A stretch of DNA of 64,000 bases from Meandrina meandrites (GCA_963693305.1 OY855915.1:8383607-8447606), one strand, 5' to 3'; counted from the stretch's first letter, positions 23,655 to 34,216 are shown. Numbers and translations: made by a program. Notes: generated by a model from the sequence alone, not told the origin.

Positions 23655-25510
23655 CTCAACAAAACAAACTAACAATTGGCTTAGAGTTCAATCACTAACG
23701 TAATAACAGCACAAAAGTTGAAATAATCCATGTTTCTAAAATGTTCTACACATAAGTGATAACAGACTAATGATTGCCTTAGAATTCAATCGCTAACATA
23801 ATAACAGCACAAAAGGTGAAATAATCCATGTTTCTAAAATGTTCTACACATAGCAAACTAATGATTGGCTTAGAGTTCAATCGCTAACATAATTAATAAC
23901 AGCACAAAAGGTGAAATAATCTGAGTTTCAAAAAAGTTCTAAAACATAACAAACTAACAGTTGGCTTAAAGTCCAGTCACTAACATTAAATAACAGCACA
24001 AAAGTTGAAATAATCAGAGTTTCCATAATGTTCTTCAACCATTACAACACAGGCACGGTTTAAGTGTGTACCCACATTTTGTGGGTCGATTATTATTCAT
24101 ATATTCATGCTATTGTTCTTTCTCATTGAATATTCATAATACACCGACCGATTACTTTCCGAAGATGTGGCTCGCTACTGCACGATCGCAAACGCTTTGA
24201 TGTTAGGTGCGACATTTTTGCTTTGTTTTAGGATTTCTGTTTGACTGATTTTTTAAACCCTATTGTTGCGACATATTAATTTATTCATAAGAAAGGTCTG
24301 GAAAAGCTCAAAGCATGCATGTGGGAAGGCCCCGGGAAAGGCTAAGAAATTGACATGAACGCAATGCTCGGCGTCTGCAAATGTCAGACACCGCAGAAAC
24401 ACTCGCAAACATTCTAGTTTCTGGAATGATTTTCATCAATAAAATAATTTGCTCCTTTTATTCATTCCAGTGTTCATTTGAATCTAAGCTTCGATTTTTT
24501 TTTTTGATTTTTTGGCCCGTTTTCATAGTCGTTTCACCGAATTAAACGTAGACATTCGTAAGCTAGAAGAAAATAAAATGAGTGTGTTGGATTGTGAAAT
24601 CAACAGTGTCGAGAATAAGTGAGTAGCCACGCGAATGACTTTGTTATTTATAAGCCCGCATAATGGTTTGTATTTGAGAACATATATCGTCCGTTGTTTT
24701 GACAAGCACACGGTCAATCAAAACAAAACAAACTCTTATGTATTTCTTTGTTGTTTAATAGTATCTGATTGTTAATCTTAAATAAACTAATCCAATGAAA
24801 GGCTTAGCGATCGGTCGGTAACAAATCACTTCAAATCATTTTTTCGATAACAAATCGACTTCCACCTCGCTATAAACGAGAGCAAATTCATTCAGACGTG
24901 ACCGAAGACATGTCGCCGCCGTTCTCACTGCCGGCGGCAAATTGCGTTGTAATTTCCAAAACAAAGCGGTTCTCCGGTAATACTGAACCAAAAATTTCGT
25001 TTAAACGCTCATTTTCAAGCTTGTAAAATGCATATCAATAATAAACCGATATTACCTTTGCCGCTTATAAGCGAAACGTTTTTCGGTGGAAAGAGATGAA
25101 AACCTGAGGTGACATATTTTTTGCAATCACCACGCTTCACAGAACAAAAGGATACGCACTTGAGGGACAATAATTAAACCCAATTGTTGAATTCTTTTGA
25201 AATACATCCACTGAATCCCGCCCAAAAGTCACAAGTCCTATTCATTCGTCTGAGGCCAATAATTCCGAAGATACTCAGCCCTTTCATCGAAGCAAACTCG
25301 ACAATAACTCGAAGCTTGCCGACAAGTAAATTTACGAGCCTTCCGTGTCAATTAGCCAGCGGTATACCCCATTTCTGAACAACACATTTAAACCGTGCCT
25401 GTGTTGTAATGACAGTCAGAACAAACTAACAATTGGCTTAGAGTACAATCGCTAACATAATAACAGCACAAAAGTTGAAATAATCTGAGTTTCAAAAATG
25501 TTCTTCAACA
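23655..25510. repeat. ~90-bp tandem repeat array split by a transposon
   Basis: Units containing AACAAACTAACAATTGGCTT, TCGCTAACATAATAACAGCA and AAAAGTTGAAATAATC occur four to five times at 23655-24040 and once more at 25420-25510. The intervening 24041-25410 is a separate inverted-repeat element that inserted into the array. Confidence 0.85.
24041..25410. mobile_element. 1.37-kb non-autonomous DNA transposon
   Basis: The ends are perfect inverted copies beginning ATTACAACACAGGCACGG at 24041 and ending with the reverse complement at 25410. The element sits inside a 90-bp tandem array, which fixes both boundaries. Interior: no open frame with a recognisable domain. A target duplication is not obvious. 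Confidence 0.85.
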
Positions 25511-25830
25511 TTAATGGTATGAAGAATTAAGTACAGAATAACAATAAAACCCAAAAGAGGAAGAGGCTTTCCTATGTGTGAATAAAATCATCGCAACAAC
25601 GCTGTTAACAGATTGTATACAGTATTACATTATTGTCACTAATAGTGATACACTTCTAAAAAGAGCAAGTCGGGTAGAGTACGGTAGAATAGAGTAGGGT
25701 TTTGGGGGTCTTGTCTAGAATAGGGTTCCAAAATCGGCTGAAGGTGGTCTGGGATGCGGTAAGACTTTCAAAGTCCCAGTGGCGCATACCCACTCAAAAA
25801 TATACTGAGTACCTCCCCTGGGATGTGAAC
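25510..25830. repeat. Interspersed repeat, copy 1 (second copy at 52610-52890)
   Basis: Begins GGTATGAAGAATTAAGTACAG and includes CACTAATAGTGAT, TTCTAAAAAGAGCAAGTC, GGTTCCAAAATC and CAGTGGCG. The same order of motifs is found at 52610-52890 outside the duplication, so this is an interspersed family. Confidence 0.75.
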
Positions 25831-26086
25831 CAATTGGACATACTATGCAGAATAATTACCACACAAATTTACACAAGGAAATGATAGTACACTAATTTAA
25901 TATGTTATAGCCTGATGTTTGTACTATATAAAATAAAATGTTGAAATTGAAAATTAAAACAAAACTATTGATATAAAACAATCAATAGAATTCTATTAAA
26001 TAATCTAAACAGCGAATAAGCCCAACATTTTAAAGTAAACTTTAGCCATGTTTATAACAGCATAGGAAAATTTAGGCAGAAAATAA

Positions 26087-26932
26087 CCCGGCATGATCAA
26101 TCGATGAAACCGATAATCAATAACAATCGATGGCAATAGATATCAATCGATAACAATTAATCGATTGATATCGGAAATCGATGACCAATCAATGGCCAAA
26201 AAATTTGTGTTTTTTAATTGCCATCGATTGTCATCGATTATCATCACTTGTCATCGATTATCATCGACTGTCAGCGATTGTCATTGATTATCATCAATTG
26301 TCATTGACTATCATCTTTTGTCATTGATTTCCATATTTTTGGGGAGGTAATAAAGAAATGCTTCAAGACAGAAGAAATATGGTGACATGGAGCTATATAA
26401 TTTCATTATAACAGTTGTTAAAATCTCAGGGCAGGGATCTACACCCAAGCTATCAGCTGCCAGACGAAATTAAGAATGCAGTTTATGCTACTCTGAGCCT
26501 GAATTTGTTTACGCCGCCAGAAGAGGACATGGGATAGGAAAGTGACGTTGCCATTCGTTTTTCCTAAGTAAAATGAAGTATTTTTAAAGAGGGTTGATGT
26601 TATAAGTCCCGGGTATAAAAACATATAGTGTTAAACATTATTATTAAACCTATTTCCCGTGCAAAAGCCGTAGCAATAGACCCGAGCAACAGAACACGAC
26701 CACATGCAGAGCTAACAGGGGTGGTATTGCAGGAATTACTGATAGATGATTGATTGAAGACAATCTACTTGAAAGCAAAAGATAGCCAATGATAATCATT
26801 GGCAATCGATGGCAATCAATGACATTTGAGAACTCAAGCTTGTGATTGGTCATCGATTGGCCAATAGCAATCAATAACAATTAACTAATTGACATCGATT
26901 GCTATCGATTGTCATCGATTGATCACGCCAGG
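26087..26932. mobile_element. 846-bp ATCGATTG-rich MITE with 7-bp target duplication
   Basis: The left end CCCGGCATGATCAATCGATG and the right end (inverted CCTGGCGTGATCAATCGATG) are flanked on both sides by AAAATAA (26080-26086 and 26933-26939). Internal clusters of TCATCGATTGTCATCGATTA-like motifs lie near both ends. It is the same family as 18839-20250 and shares the CCTGGCGT.A.CAATCGATG end. Confidence 0.85.
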
Positions 26933-27719
26933 AAAATAATCATGTTGCCCTTTTGGGACCTCCAAAGGTTTAATCACGACTCACAAGAGAAACTGGAAAT
27001 AATATTAACTGAAATTGAATATTAAGTTTTCGATTCTTATGTTCTTATTCCTCCTTGACAATCACTTGAATGGAATCATAAAAAACAAGGCGGTTCTTCA
27101 TTACAAACCTCTCACCTATATCCAAAATTGAGTTTCTTATAATTTAAGCTTTATTCGAAAATCAAGATTTTAATTCAAGGTTTTTTTTTTTTCATAAACA
27201 AGATTTCGTGCATATGAAGATGTGCTTCGACATTTTTAATGGTTTTCAAGACCAAAATATATCAATTCAAGAAAGGGAATCCAGATAACTTTTCCTCTAA
27301 TTACAATAAACACATATACAAAATTAACCTACCTCAGAATACCGTTAGCCAATGCATTTTGTAAACTTCACGAAAGACTCCGATCACAGCCGCCATATTG
27401 TCATACCCCGCAATGGATTGTCTCCACCGAGTGAACACGAACGATCAGCTCGACGCGCTCGAGTGAGGCTCGAACAATAATTTCGTCGAACTACGGAAAC
27501 CCGAAATGATTTATCGCAAAGCCCGAAAAAAAATAGTACTCGTTGAAAAAATGCCAACCCAAAGACATTGAATAAACATATTCCCCCCACTCCTGAAGCT
27601 CTTAGGAAAGCGAACCGATCTGTACGAAACGAAAGATCCCCGCGAACGACCATCTCCAAAGCGACGAACCGCAAATCGGACGCTATAATCAAAAGGACGA
27701 CTTTTCAAAGCCGCAATAT

Positions 27720-28275
27720 AATTCGTTAACTATAAAAATCTACGAAGCGTAAACTCTGCTCTACGGAGCGTAAGGAACCTCAACGATCCGTACGGATCGA
27801 ACAGATCGTTAGGCCTTCAGCCCCCCTCACTGTAGTAAGAAGCATGGATTTTTTGTAAGTGTCCCTAATGAGATGCAATATACGATCCGTAAACTCTGCT
27901 CTACTATACGGAGCGTAAGAGACCTAACGATCCGTACGGATCGAACGGATCGTTACACCTTTAACCCCCCTCACTGTAGTAAGAAGCATGGATTTTTTCT
28001 AAGTGTCCCTAATGAGATGCAATATACGATCCGTAAACTCTACTCTACGGAGCGTAAGACACCCTTACGATCCGTACAGATCGAACAGATCGTTAGACAT
28101 TCAGCCCCCCTCACTGTAGTAAGAAACATGGATTTTTTCTAAGTGTCCCTAATGAGATGCAATATACGATCCGTAAACTCTACTCTACGGAGCGTAAGAC
28201 ACCTCAACGATCCGTACGGATGGAACGAACTGAATATGCCTTTAACGGATCGTTACAATGCGGGTGTATTGGACA
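27720..28275. repeat. Right subterminal array of the 11.7-kb element (~130-bp units)
   Basis: About three and a half copies of a unit carrying AACGATCCGTACGGATCGAA, CCCCCCTCACTGTAGTAAGA, AAGTGTCCCTAATGAGATGC and AATATACGATCCGTAAACTC. Unit starts lie at about 27780, 27922, 28060 and 28195. The last runs into the terminal repeat. Orientation is opposite to the left end. Confidence 0.9.
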
Positions 28276-29002
28276 ACCCTCTAAAGGCTTACAAATAATA
28301 ATAATACTTTCTACAGTTCACTGCTGCATATAAAAAAACCTAAATATTGATCTATCAATTTTTTTTTACAAAAATCTAAAAACTAAGAAAATCTTTTGGT
28401 AATCTATTTTACCGATCTGTGAAACATGTTACATATTGAACTTCTTATCTCAACACGAATAACTCAAAAATGATGCCAAAATAAGAGAACGTTAATTTGA
28501 AAAATTTTCTTGGCGAATTATACCCCACCCTCACCTTCGGCGCCTGTGATTGCGTCTTCACCTTACTCCCTATTTTAATGGGGGTTGGAATCTCTGCTTT
28601 TTCTGAAACATTCTGGAGTGTAATCAGCTGTCGTGCCAATTAAATAATAGACTAAAGATAACTTATTAAATCAATAATTATTTCCTTAAACGCAAACCAC
28701 AAGAAATTTCTATATCGCCGCTTTCCGTGAAGCGGCGCAAAAGTAACAACAATTACAAATCAATCTTTTGTATATGTTTTCTACACTATTTTATTGATTT
28801 TATTTCAAAGATAAAATCATTTACATTTATTTAAAATCATTTACATCGTGATACTATTGACTAGATTTGTTCACATTGTATAATTTCGGTATATATTGCA
28901 TATGGAAATGTGACGTCATATAACTCGAAACCAAACTGCAAAATATTGCCATTATACAGAAACTGCTCATTATAAAAACACAGCTACAAACAAATGAAAC
29001 AT
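28276..29002. other. 3' flank of the intact TRIM-NHL gene; no gene
   Basis: AT-rich. Positions 28413-28440 and 28905-29002 match the 3' flank of the unit A copy (340-375 and 684-799), so the 3'UTR was part of the duplication. No coding exon supported. Confidence 0.65.
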
Positions 29003-31213
29003 CTACTTCAATATGTATACTTTGCTATCTCTTCCGCTAGTCACGAGAATACGTCCATCTGATGCAGTTGCCATTCTAGCAGGATCTGGTAAATGAGTGA
29101 TAGTTTTGCCTGTGAAGTGACCTTCTAACGTAAATTGCTGAACTCGGTTATTTTTCCTATCACATACCAGAAGGTTACTGGACCTGTCTACAAGCATACC
29201 ACGCGGCAAGTTAAATTGTCCGTCTTGATTCCCTTTTGTTCCAAACTTGTATAAGAAAGTTCCAGACTGATCAAAAACTTTAACGCAATGATTGTTTGCA
29301 TCGGATACGAGAAACATGTTTTGGAAAGAAATGCAGCTACTTGGACGGTTGAGTTTCTCTGGGCCGCTGTCTCCAAATATTGAAATAGTTTCTCCTTCCT
29401 TTGACAGCACATGTATCCTTTGATTGCTGCATTCGGTTACAACAATGCGTCCTTCGTCATCCAAGCAAACATCAACTGGACCACTAAGCTCTCTTTTTTC
29501 TCCACCAAGTTTTCCGAGGCTTTTCACAACAGTTCCTGTCTGGATGTTTATGTGTTGCATTCTATGATTATTTGGATCTGCTATTAGAATCTCGTTGTCG
29601 TTTAAAAACGAAAAGCCAGCTGGGTGATGAAATTGTCCAGAATTTGATCCTTGGCTGCCAATTTTCTTTAAACAGTTACCTTCTTGACTGAATACGTAAG
29701 CACAGTCTCCCTTGAAATCTGTCACAACTATCTTGCCTTCTCTGTTAACAGCAATTCCATCCAACCTTTGGGGCACGTCTCCTTGCAAGAATTTTAAGTC
29801 CAACTCACCGACTACAACAAGTTCACGTTCTTTCACCTGCATAGTAAAAGGACAGGTCGCAAGTTTATCGCCATTGATCTTTACTTCAGTGCTGTAGGCG
29901 CCTGGTACTTTCGGAGTAAATTTCAGCTGAAGATTACCGTCTTCTTTCTCGCTAACCATCACATTTGTTACATCTTTAGCGGGATCTATCAGAAATTCAA
30001 CTTGATCTGTGAGATCAGCCTGGTTACTCAGCTCCCCGTCAGATGTTTTGGGGCATAACGTAAACTCTACGTCAACACCAGCCTGTAGAGTTTGATCCAG
30101 TCCTTCAAGCGTTGATTGGTTTGCGTCAGCCTTCTTTTCTACGGTCTCAATAAAACCCAATTTCAAGTCCTCTACAGAAGCCGCAGTAAATTTGACAAAT
30201 GTAGTCTCAGTTTGTTTAGGAGCTTCAACCGTACGGAGCTCTTCAAATCGCTGCTTCAAAGTTTCCTTGTTCCGCATGATATCCGAGCTTGAGCTTCTCT
30301 GTGACAGATTATTAGCAAACTCAACCGCTTGTTCCATTTGTTTGACCAGCGACTGCGCTTCTTGCATAGCCGAGTTCATTCTCTCGAGTCTCGTCACGCA
30401 TGTAGTCTCGAGTGATACAATCGACTCTCGCTCGCGCTTTCGAATCCTTGCGATCATTTGTTCAGCAGCTTGGGAGACTCCACGTTTAGCAGTTGCGACA
30501 TTTCCTTCCAGCTCAGAAATCGTTTCTTTGAATCGTTGAATCACTTCATTAAGCTCGCTTATCTTTTCCTTGATCATTTCAGCGCCTGACATGATGTTGG
30601 GTTTCGCGTCATGGGCTTCTTTGTCGAGTAAAACGATCTCGTGATTTCGGTGATCCGTGACTATGCAAATTTGGCAAACACAAGCTTGACACGAAAAGCA
30701 GAAGAATCTCGTGATTTCTTTCTCGTGGAACTGCTGCGAGCAAAATGGCTGTCGCTTCAGCAAGGCTTCGTAATCTTCTGCTTTAAACTCCTTCACTGGT
30801 GTGACTTTGTGCCCTTCGAACGATGCCTTTAACATTTCGTGTGCGTTGTAACAGTCTGGGCACATAAATTGCCCACAGTCAAAACAATAGTACATCTGGG
30901 AGTTGGTTTTCCTACATTGGGAACAAGTAATGTTACTTCCATCGCCACTCCGTCGAACAGCAAGGAGACTCAACCAACTGTTGTGGAAAAAACTGCTCGG
31001 CAAACTTTTGAAGCGATTTCCTTCGGGTAAATCGATAAGAGCTTGACACTCCGGACAGCGGAACTTTCCTTGTTTGTGGCTCGCTCTTGCATGATTCGAC
31101 AGGCACTCACAGCAAAATGTGTGAAGACATGATATAGTTTTGGGTTCGTTGTAGATATCGAGACAAATCGAGCAAGTAAGATGTTGCTTGAGGTTTTTCA
31201 AAAGGGACTCCAT
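29003..31213 (-). CDS. TRIM-NHL protein (TRIM2/3/71-like), intact single-exon gene
   Basis: Intronless frame of 736 codons. RING C3HC4 finger at residues 14-56 (C14, C17, C29, H31, C34, C37, C53, C56); B-box 1 about 97-140 (CSQC, CFDC, CPDC); B-box 2 about 158-200 (FC, CFSC, CQIC, DHRNHE); coiled coil about 215-330; filamin-type Ig repeat about 375-485 (LKFTPKVPGAYSTEV); six NHL blades 490-736. This is the classic TRIM-NHL order, in which RING proteins act as ubiquitin ligases and the NHL propeller binds RNA or protein, usually in the cytoplasm. TRIM2, 3 and 71 in vertebrates have the same order; which one is closest cannot be told here. The start is the only Met before the RING. The broken duplicate lies 28 kb upstream in window coordinates. 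Intronless structure suggests retroposition or the simple gene structure common in cnidarian TRIM expansions. Confidence 0.95.
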   Translation of the reverse strand: MESLLKNLKQHLTCSICLDIYNEPKTISCLHTFCCECLSNHARASHKQGKFRCPECQALIDLPEGNRFKSLPSSFFHNSWLSLLAVRRSGDGSNITCSQCRKTNSQMYYCFDCGQFMCPDCYNAHEMLKASFEGHKVTPVKEFKAEDYEALLKRQPFCSQQFHEKEITRFFCFSCQACVCQICIVTDHRNHEIVLLDKEAHDAKPNIMSGAEMIKEKISELNEVIQRFKETISELEGNVATAKRGVSQAAEQMIARIRKRERESIVSLETTCVTRLERMNSAMQEAQSLVKQMEQAVEFANNLSQRSSSSDIMRNKETLKQRFEELRTVEAPKQTETTFVKFTAASVEDLKLGFIETVEKKADANQSTLEGLDQTLQAGVDVEFTLCPKTSDGELSNQADLTDQVEFLIDPAKDVTNVMVSEKEDGNLQLKFTPKVPGAYSTEVKINGDKLATCPFTMQVKERELVVVGELDLKFLQGDVPQRLDGIAVNREGKIVVTDFKGDCAYVFSQEGNCLKKIGSQGSNSGQFHHPAGFSFLNDNEILIADPNNHRMQHINIQTGTVVKSLGKLGGEKRELSGPVDVCLDDEGRIVVTECSNQRIHVLSKEGETISIFGDSGPEKLNRPSSCISFQNMFLVSDANNHCVKVFDQSGTFLYKFGTKGNQDGQFNLPRGMLVDRSSNLLVCDRKNNRVQQFTLEGHFTGKTITHLPDPARMATASDGRILVTSGRDSKVYILK

Positions 31214-32195
31214 CGTTAGGCGTCGCTCGATAAAGCTTGTGAAATAGAAAAGCAGAAAACTGTAGAAAAAGCAGAAAAGCAGAAAACTGTATTATGATTA
31301 CTGTCTGCTTGTGGCCAATCAGATGTCGTTGAGGTTCTTTCTTAGCTCTGGAGTTTAACCTTAGGTTCAGCAATACTTGATTGTAGTCTGCTCAGACATG
31401 TCTTTCATCAAAATCAAATTCTTTCATCAAATTGAGCTATTAGAAAATTGTAAGCTACGATTAGATGTGACCGTGTTGCAAATTTGTAGCAGGCCTCAGA
31501 AGGAGCTTCATCCGTGATCGCGTGCTTTTGCTGACTGAAGCTCTTGCAAAACAGATAACCACCTCAAGGTTTTGTTTCAGATTCCAAGAAACAGAGCTGA
31601 TTAACGTCACGAGACTACTCACGCGACACGAGATGCTGTTTTTGGCACTCGAATGTCAAAAGATTGGCTGACCTCCATTGTAATCTAAGATTGTTGTTTC
31701 ATTGTATTTAATAACTCATTGTTGTCTGCTTGGAACGTTGTTTTGATATGATTACGTACTGTATTTTGCAAACATTGGTACGCAATGCGTGCAAGGGCTA
31801 GCGTGGGTTTGCAAAAAATAACGTAAATGACGTATTTGATTTTTGTTGGGTATTGTGGCTAAATGAATATTCAGTGAAAGGCGATTAAATGCATATTTTT
31901 GTTACAAGAGTAATATATACAAGAGTAATTTAATAAGAAATTTTGTTGAACCACATGTAATAAATATCTGTTTGTATTATTCTGACAAGAAGCAAGAATA
32001 TAAACAGAAACAAACACAAATAGAAACAAATAAATTTAAAAGGTCGACTCTTAACCTGATTTCGCTATTTGCACTCCTACCTCATGCGTCACGGAATTCC
32101 GTGAGACTTTCCCTTCAGAAAGAGAAGTTATCGTAGCAGTATTTGGAATAATAACGTAATACGAATAAATAATAAGCAAGTCTATTAAAAAAACT
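31214..32195. other. Upstream region of TRIM-NHL; no gene seen
   Basis: Positions 31214-31770 match 3006-3480, so the proximal promoter was duplicated. A short tandem of GAAAAGCAGAAAACTGTA lies at 31245-31295. The remainder is AT-rich and belongs to the unit B-specific insertion. No TATA box or other site can be assigned with confidence. Confidence 0.55.
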
Positions 32196-32199
32196 ACCT

Positions 32200-33045
32200 T
32201 GCTTGATCTTGATCTTGATCTTGATCTAAGTATAGCAGACTTATTCAGCTACTTCTTGAACAAGATTAATAAAACCAACTTTCTTCAATGGGAAGGCCTC
32301 CTCCATTCTATACCTTCACATTTAAAAACTAATAATGTAACTGTGTCTACCGAATCCTTTTCTTTTTCAATGGAAAACAATATCTTTGATGTTTAAAAAG
32401 GTCAAAAGATTATTATCTTAACTAGTTTCAGAAAAAGTAAAACCACCGAATGTAATCTTTAAATTGAAGAGTGACGACAACTTTACAACTGACCAAATTA
32501 TTCAAATCTTTGCATTGCCGCATTTAGTTGCACTTGAATCATATGTGAAAGCCTACCAATGCAAAGTAATGAATTCTATTCTCTGCACCAACACCAAATT
32601 ATTCTCAATTCGCTACAAAACGGACGAGCTGTGTACTTTCTGCAACGCTGAACCTGAAAATTTGTTTCATCTTTTCTACGATTGTTCTCACTCCAAGCAG
32701 TTTTGGATTGATTTTGAATTGTATTGGTGCCTGTTATTGAATCAAAAAAATTCCCTTTCTATGCGTAACGTTTTCTTTGGAATCAGCTACCTAAACAATG
32801 CTCGTCCCTATATAGTTAGCTGATTTGATATAATTAGATAACGTTGTAAATATGTGATATGGTGTAATTAGTTATCATACTATTTATCTTGTAAATAACT
32901 TTCTGTACGTCATGTAAGTGAAGGCTTTAAATAATTTAAGTGTAGTCACGTTTGTTTATTTATTTCCTTATTTTTTTGTTTGTTTTTTCTCTTTCTCTTT
33001 AAGTGTATTGTGATTTTGTTTGAATGAAAATATTAAAAAAAATTC
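32200..33045 (+). pseudogene. 5'-truncated LINE fragment (C-terminal RT region)
   Basis: After a (TTGATC)n run at 32202-32226, a frame encodes FLNKINKTNFLQWEGLLHSI, typical of the region between reverse transcriptase and C-terminus of L1/Tx1-like LINEs. After a stop and shift, 32464-32823 continues with IFALPHLVALESYVKAYQ and CTFCNAEPENLFHLFYDC, which resembles the zf-RVT zinc-binding segment. It ends in an A-rich tail near 33030-33040. Different from the element at 4451. Dead on arrival or decayed; not a host gene. Confidence 0.7.
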
Positions 33046-33423
33046 TGTTACATATAGGCATGCAAGAGACCTTGTTTTAGAAACATAGGTACGCAAGGCG
33101 TGCAAAGACTAGTGCGGTATTTTTTCTGACGCATGCAAACAGCTCTGTATATGTTTTTGTTTGTCCTTTGTTCAAAATGGCGAATGAAATCATTGAATCT
33201 ATGTTCTCAAGAAGTACAGGCAAAGTTCTTGTCTGTCACACGAATAATCAAAGAGTATATGATATGCAACGAGAAAAGCTTTGCAAATGAAACGGCAGTT
33301 TTACAATCTTAATAACGCCAGAAAAATACACTCCAACTCAATTTCCCGGTTGCTTACTAGCCAAGCGCTACGTCCCGTCTCCGAGTACTGACTGAGCCCA
33401 CGGTCTTCGTCTCCAACGCCAAC

Positions 33424-33436
33424 GTTGCTAAGCAAC
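33424..33436. promoter_or_regulatory. Candidate X-box (RFX-binding) motif
   Basis: GTTGCTAAGCAAC is a perfect palindrome with a two-base spacer and fits the RYYNYY-N1-3-RRNRAC X-box bound by RFX factors in ciliary gene promoters. It lies 78 bases before the start codon at 33514, the usual distance. The corresponding stretch is deleted in unit A. Confidence 0.55.
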
Positions 33437-33513
33437 TTGTCATCGCGCCTTACTGGTGTGACTGTTTTCGGAGAAGACCGGAGAACTTGTGAGTTCCCGT
33501 GTTAGTTTTTTGA

Positions 33514-33684
33514 ATGGATAAAAAAGCGGGAACTTCTTGGGTGATTCCACAAAGTTTTCCATCTATGGCTCTTGATCTCCCAACTGTGAATAAATGGAAT
33601 AAGCTTTGTAATCGAGCAACGACTACCACTGGTAATATGTTGCGTGACAACATTCAACGTGACAGACGTGACATGAAAACACAG
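33514..33684 (+). CDS. Putative first exon of an unidentified, possibly ciliary gene
   Basis: 57 codons from an ATG to a donor (ACAG|GTATTT), phase 0. The peptide (MDKKAGTSWVIPQSFPSMAL, then VNKWNKLCNRATTTTGNML and a charged end) has coding-like composition but no family I recognise. The X-box-like motif just upstream suggests a ciliary role. A possible second exon lies at 36012-36152 and is in the same phase. In unit A only the end of this exon survives. If the model is right, the gene would overlap the start of the MANSC/GPS gene on the same strand. Treat as tentative. Confidence 0.4.
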
Positions 33685-34113
33685 GTATTTCGATCGCCGT
33701 ATTGAGAATCCATTTTGCTTTAAGATTTGATGTGGACTCGTGATCCCTGGACCAAGAAAACGTACTCGCTTTGCTTTCCAACCACAAATAATAATAGGAG
33801 TTTATTTCCCGCGTGCTCATGGCCGTGTTTGGCGCATGACATCATATGCGCTTTCCTTGAATGGACACTATGAATTTTTAATGTAACGCAATGGAGCCTG
33901 TAGGCGGCTGATCCTTTGCGTAGCAGAAGTCGATATTAAAATGAACGCTGTAAAGTAATGCAAAAAAGCACAATTTGACGATATTCTTTACATCATGGTG
34001 AAATCGCTTAATGGAGAAGCCGATGTTATTGATGGCCCACCGTAGGACATAAAAACGAAGGTCCAGGAGAGGTTTAATGTGTCGCAGCGGTGCCGACTGG
34101 GTCTCCCTGCTCT

Positions 34114-34216
34114 ATGCCTGTAAGGGGCCAAGTATTTTCGACCATTGTTGCTCGCAATGATCTACATCGTGTCAGCTGTTTGCTTTTACTTCTCAGTTTT
34201 CTCGGCTTTTTATCAG
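34114..34216 (+). CDS. Exon 1 of the MANSC/GPS gene: signal peptide
   Basis: Met at 34114 follows an in-frame stop (TAA near 34075). The frame encodes a basic n-region of about 20 residues, then CLLLLLSFLGFLSG, and reaches the donor TCAG|GTAAAT in phase 1. That joins in phase to the exon at 37241, whose first residues (SASLQA) make a good signal-peptidase site. Another frame through the same bases starts at 34157 but ends in phase 0 and cannot join. Chosen by phase and hydrophobicity; no transcript supports it. Confidence 0.6.

Larger units (their letters stand above)
16584..28275. mobile_element. 11.7-kb element with terminal inverted repeats and subterminal arrays
   Basis: The ends are inverted copies starting TGTCCAATACACCCGCA at 16584 and ending with its reverse complement at 28275. 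The match continues inward for about 75 bases and includes TAACGATCCGTTAAA and ATCCGTACGGATCGTT. Further in, both ends hold tandem blocks built from CGATCCGTA, GTAGAGTAGA and ATGCATCTCATT-type motifs in opposite orientation (left 16600-16900, right 27720-28215). The flanks 16505-16583 and 28276 onward join into the uninterrupted sequence of unit A near position 255. No clear target duplication was seen. The interior carries nested MITEs and a decayed transposase exon at 20906-21094. The family is not identified. It could be one large DNA transposon or a composite. Confidence 0.75.
16505..33905. repeat. Tandem segmental duplication, unit B (intact genes, large insertion)
   Basis: Collinear with unit A. 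It begins at about 16505 with the same GGTTAAAACTGTTTTATTG landmark as position 160, is interrupted by the 11.7-kb inverted-repeat element, resumes at 28276, and carries the intact TRIM-NHL gene and the X-box block. Between about 31800 and 33075 it has its own insertion, which includes a LINE fragment and is flanked by an imperfect direct repeat of about 35 bases (31770-31805 and 33080-33115, both containing GGTACGCAA and CGTGCAA). Confidence 0.8.

Noticed and set aside
23655..24040. CRISPR-like array of regularly spaced repeats
   Set aside because: The whole 90-bp unit is repeated with gradual divergence, without unique spacers; the genome is eukaryotic.
27384..27708. Arg-rich minus-strand frames near the right end of the 11.7-kb element, possible transposase
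   Set aside because: Two overlapping frames with no catalytic motif or Cys/His cluster; no better than chance.
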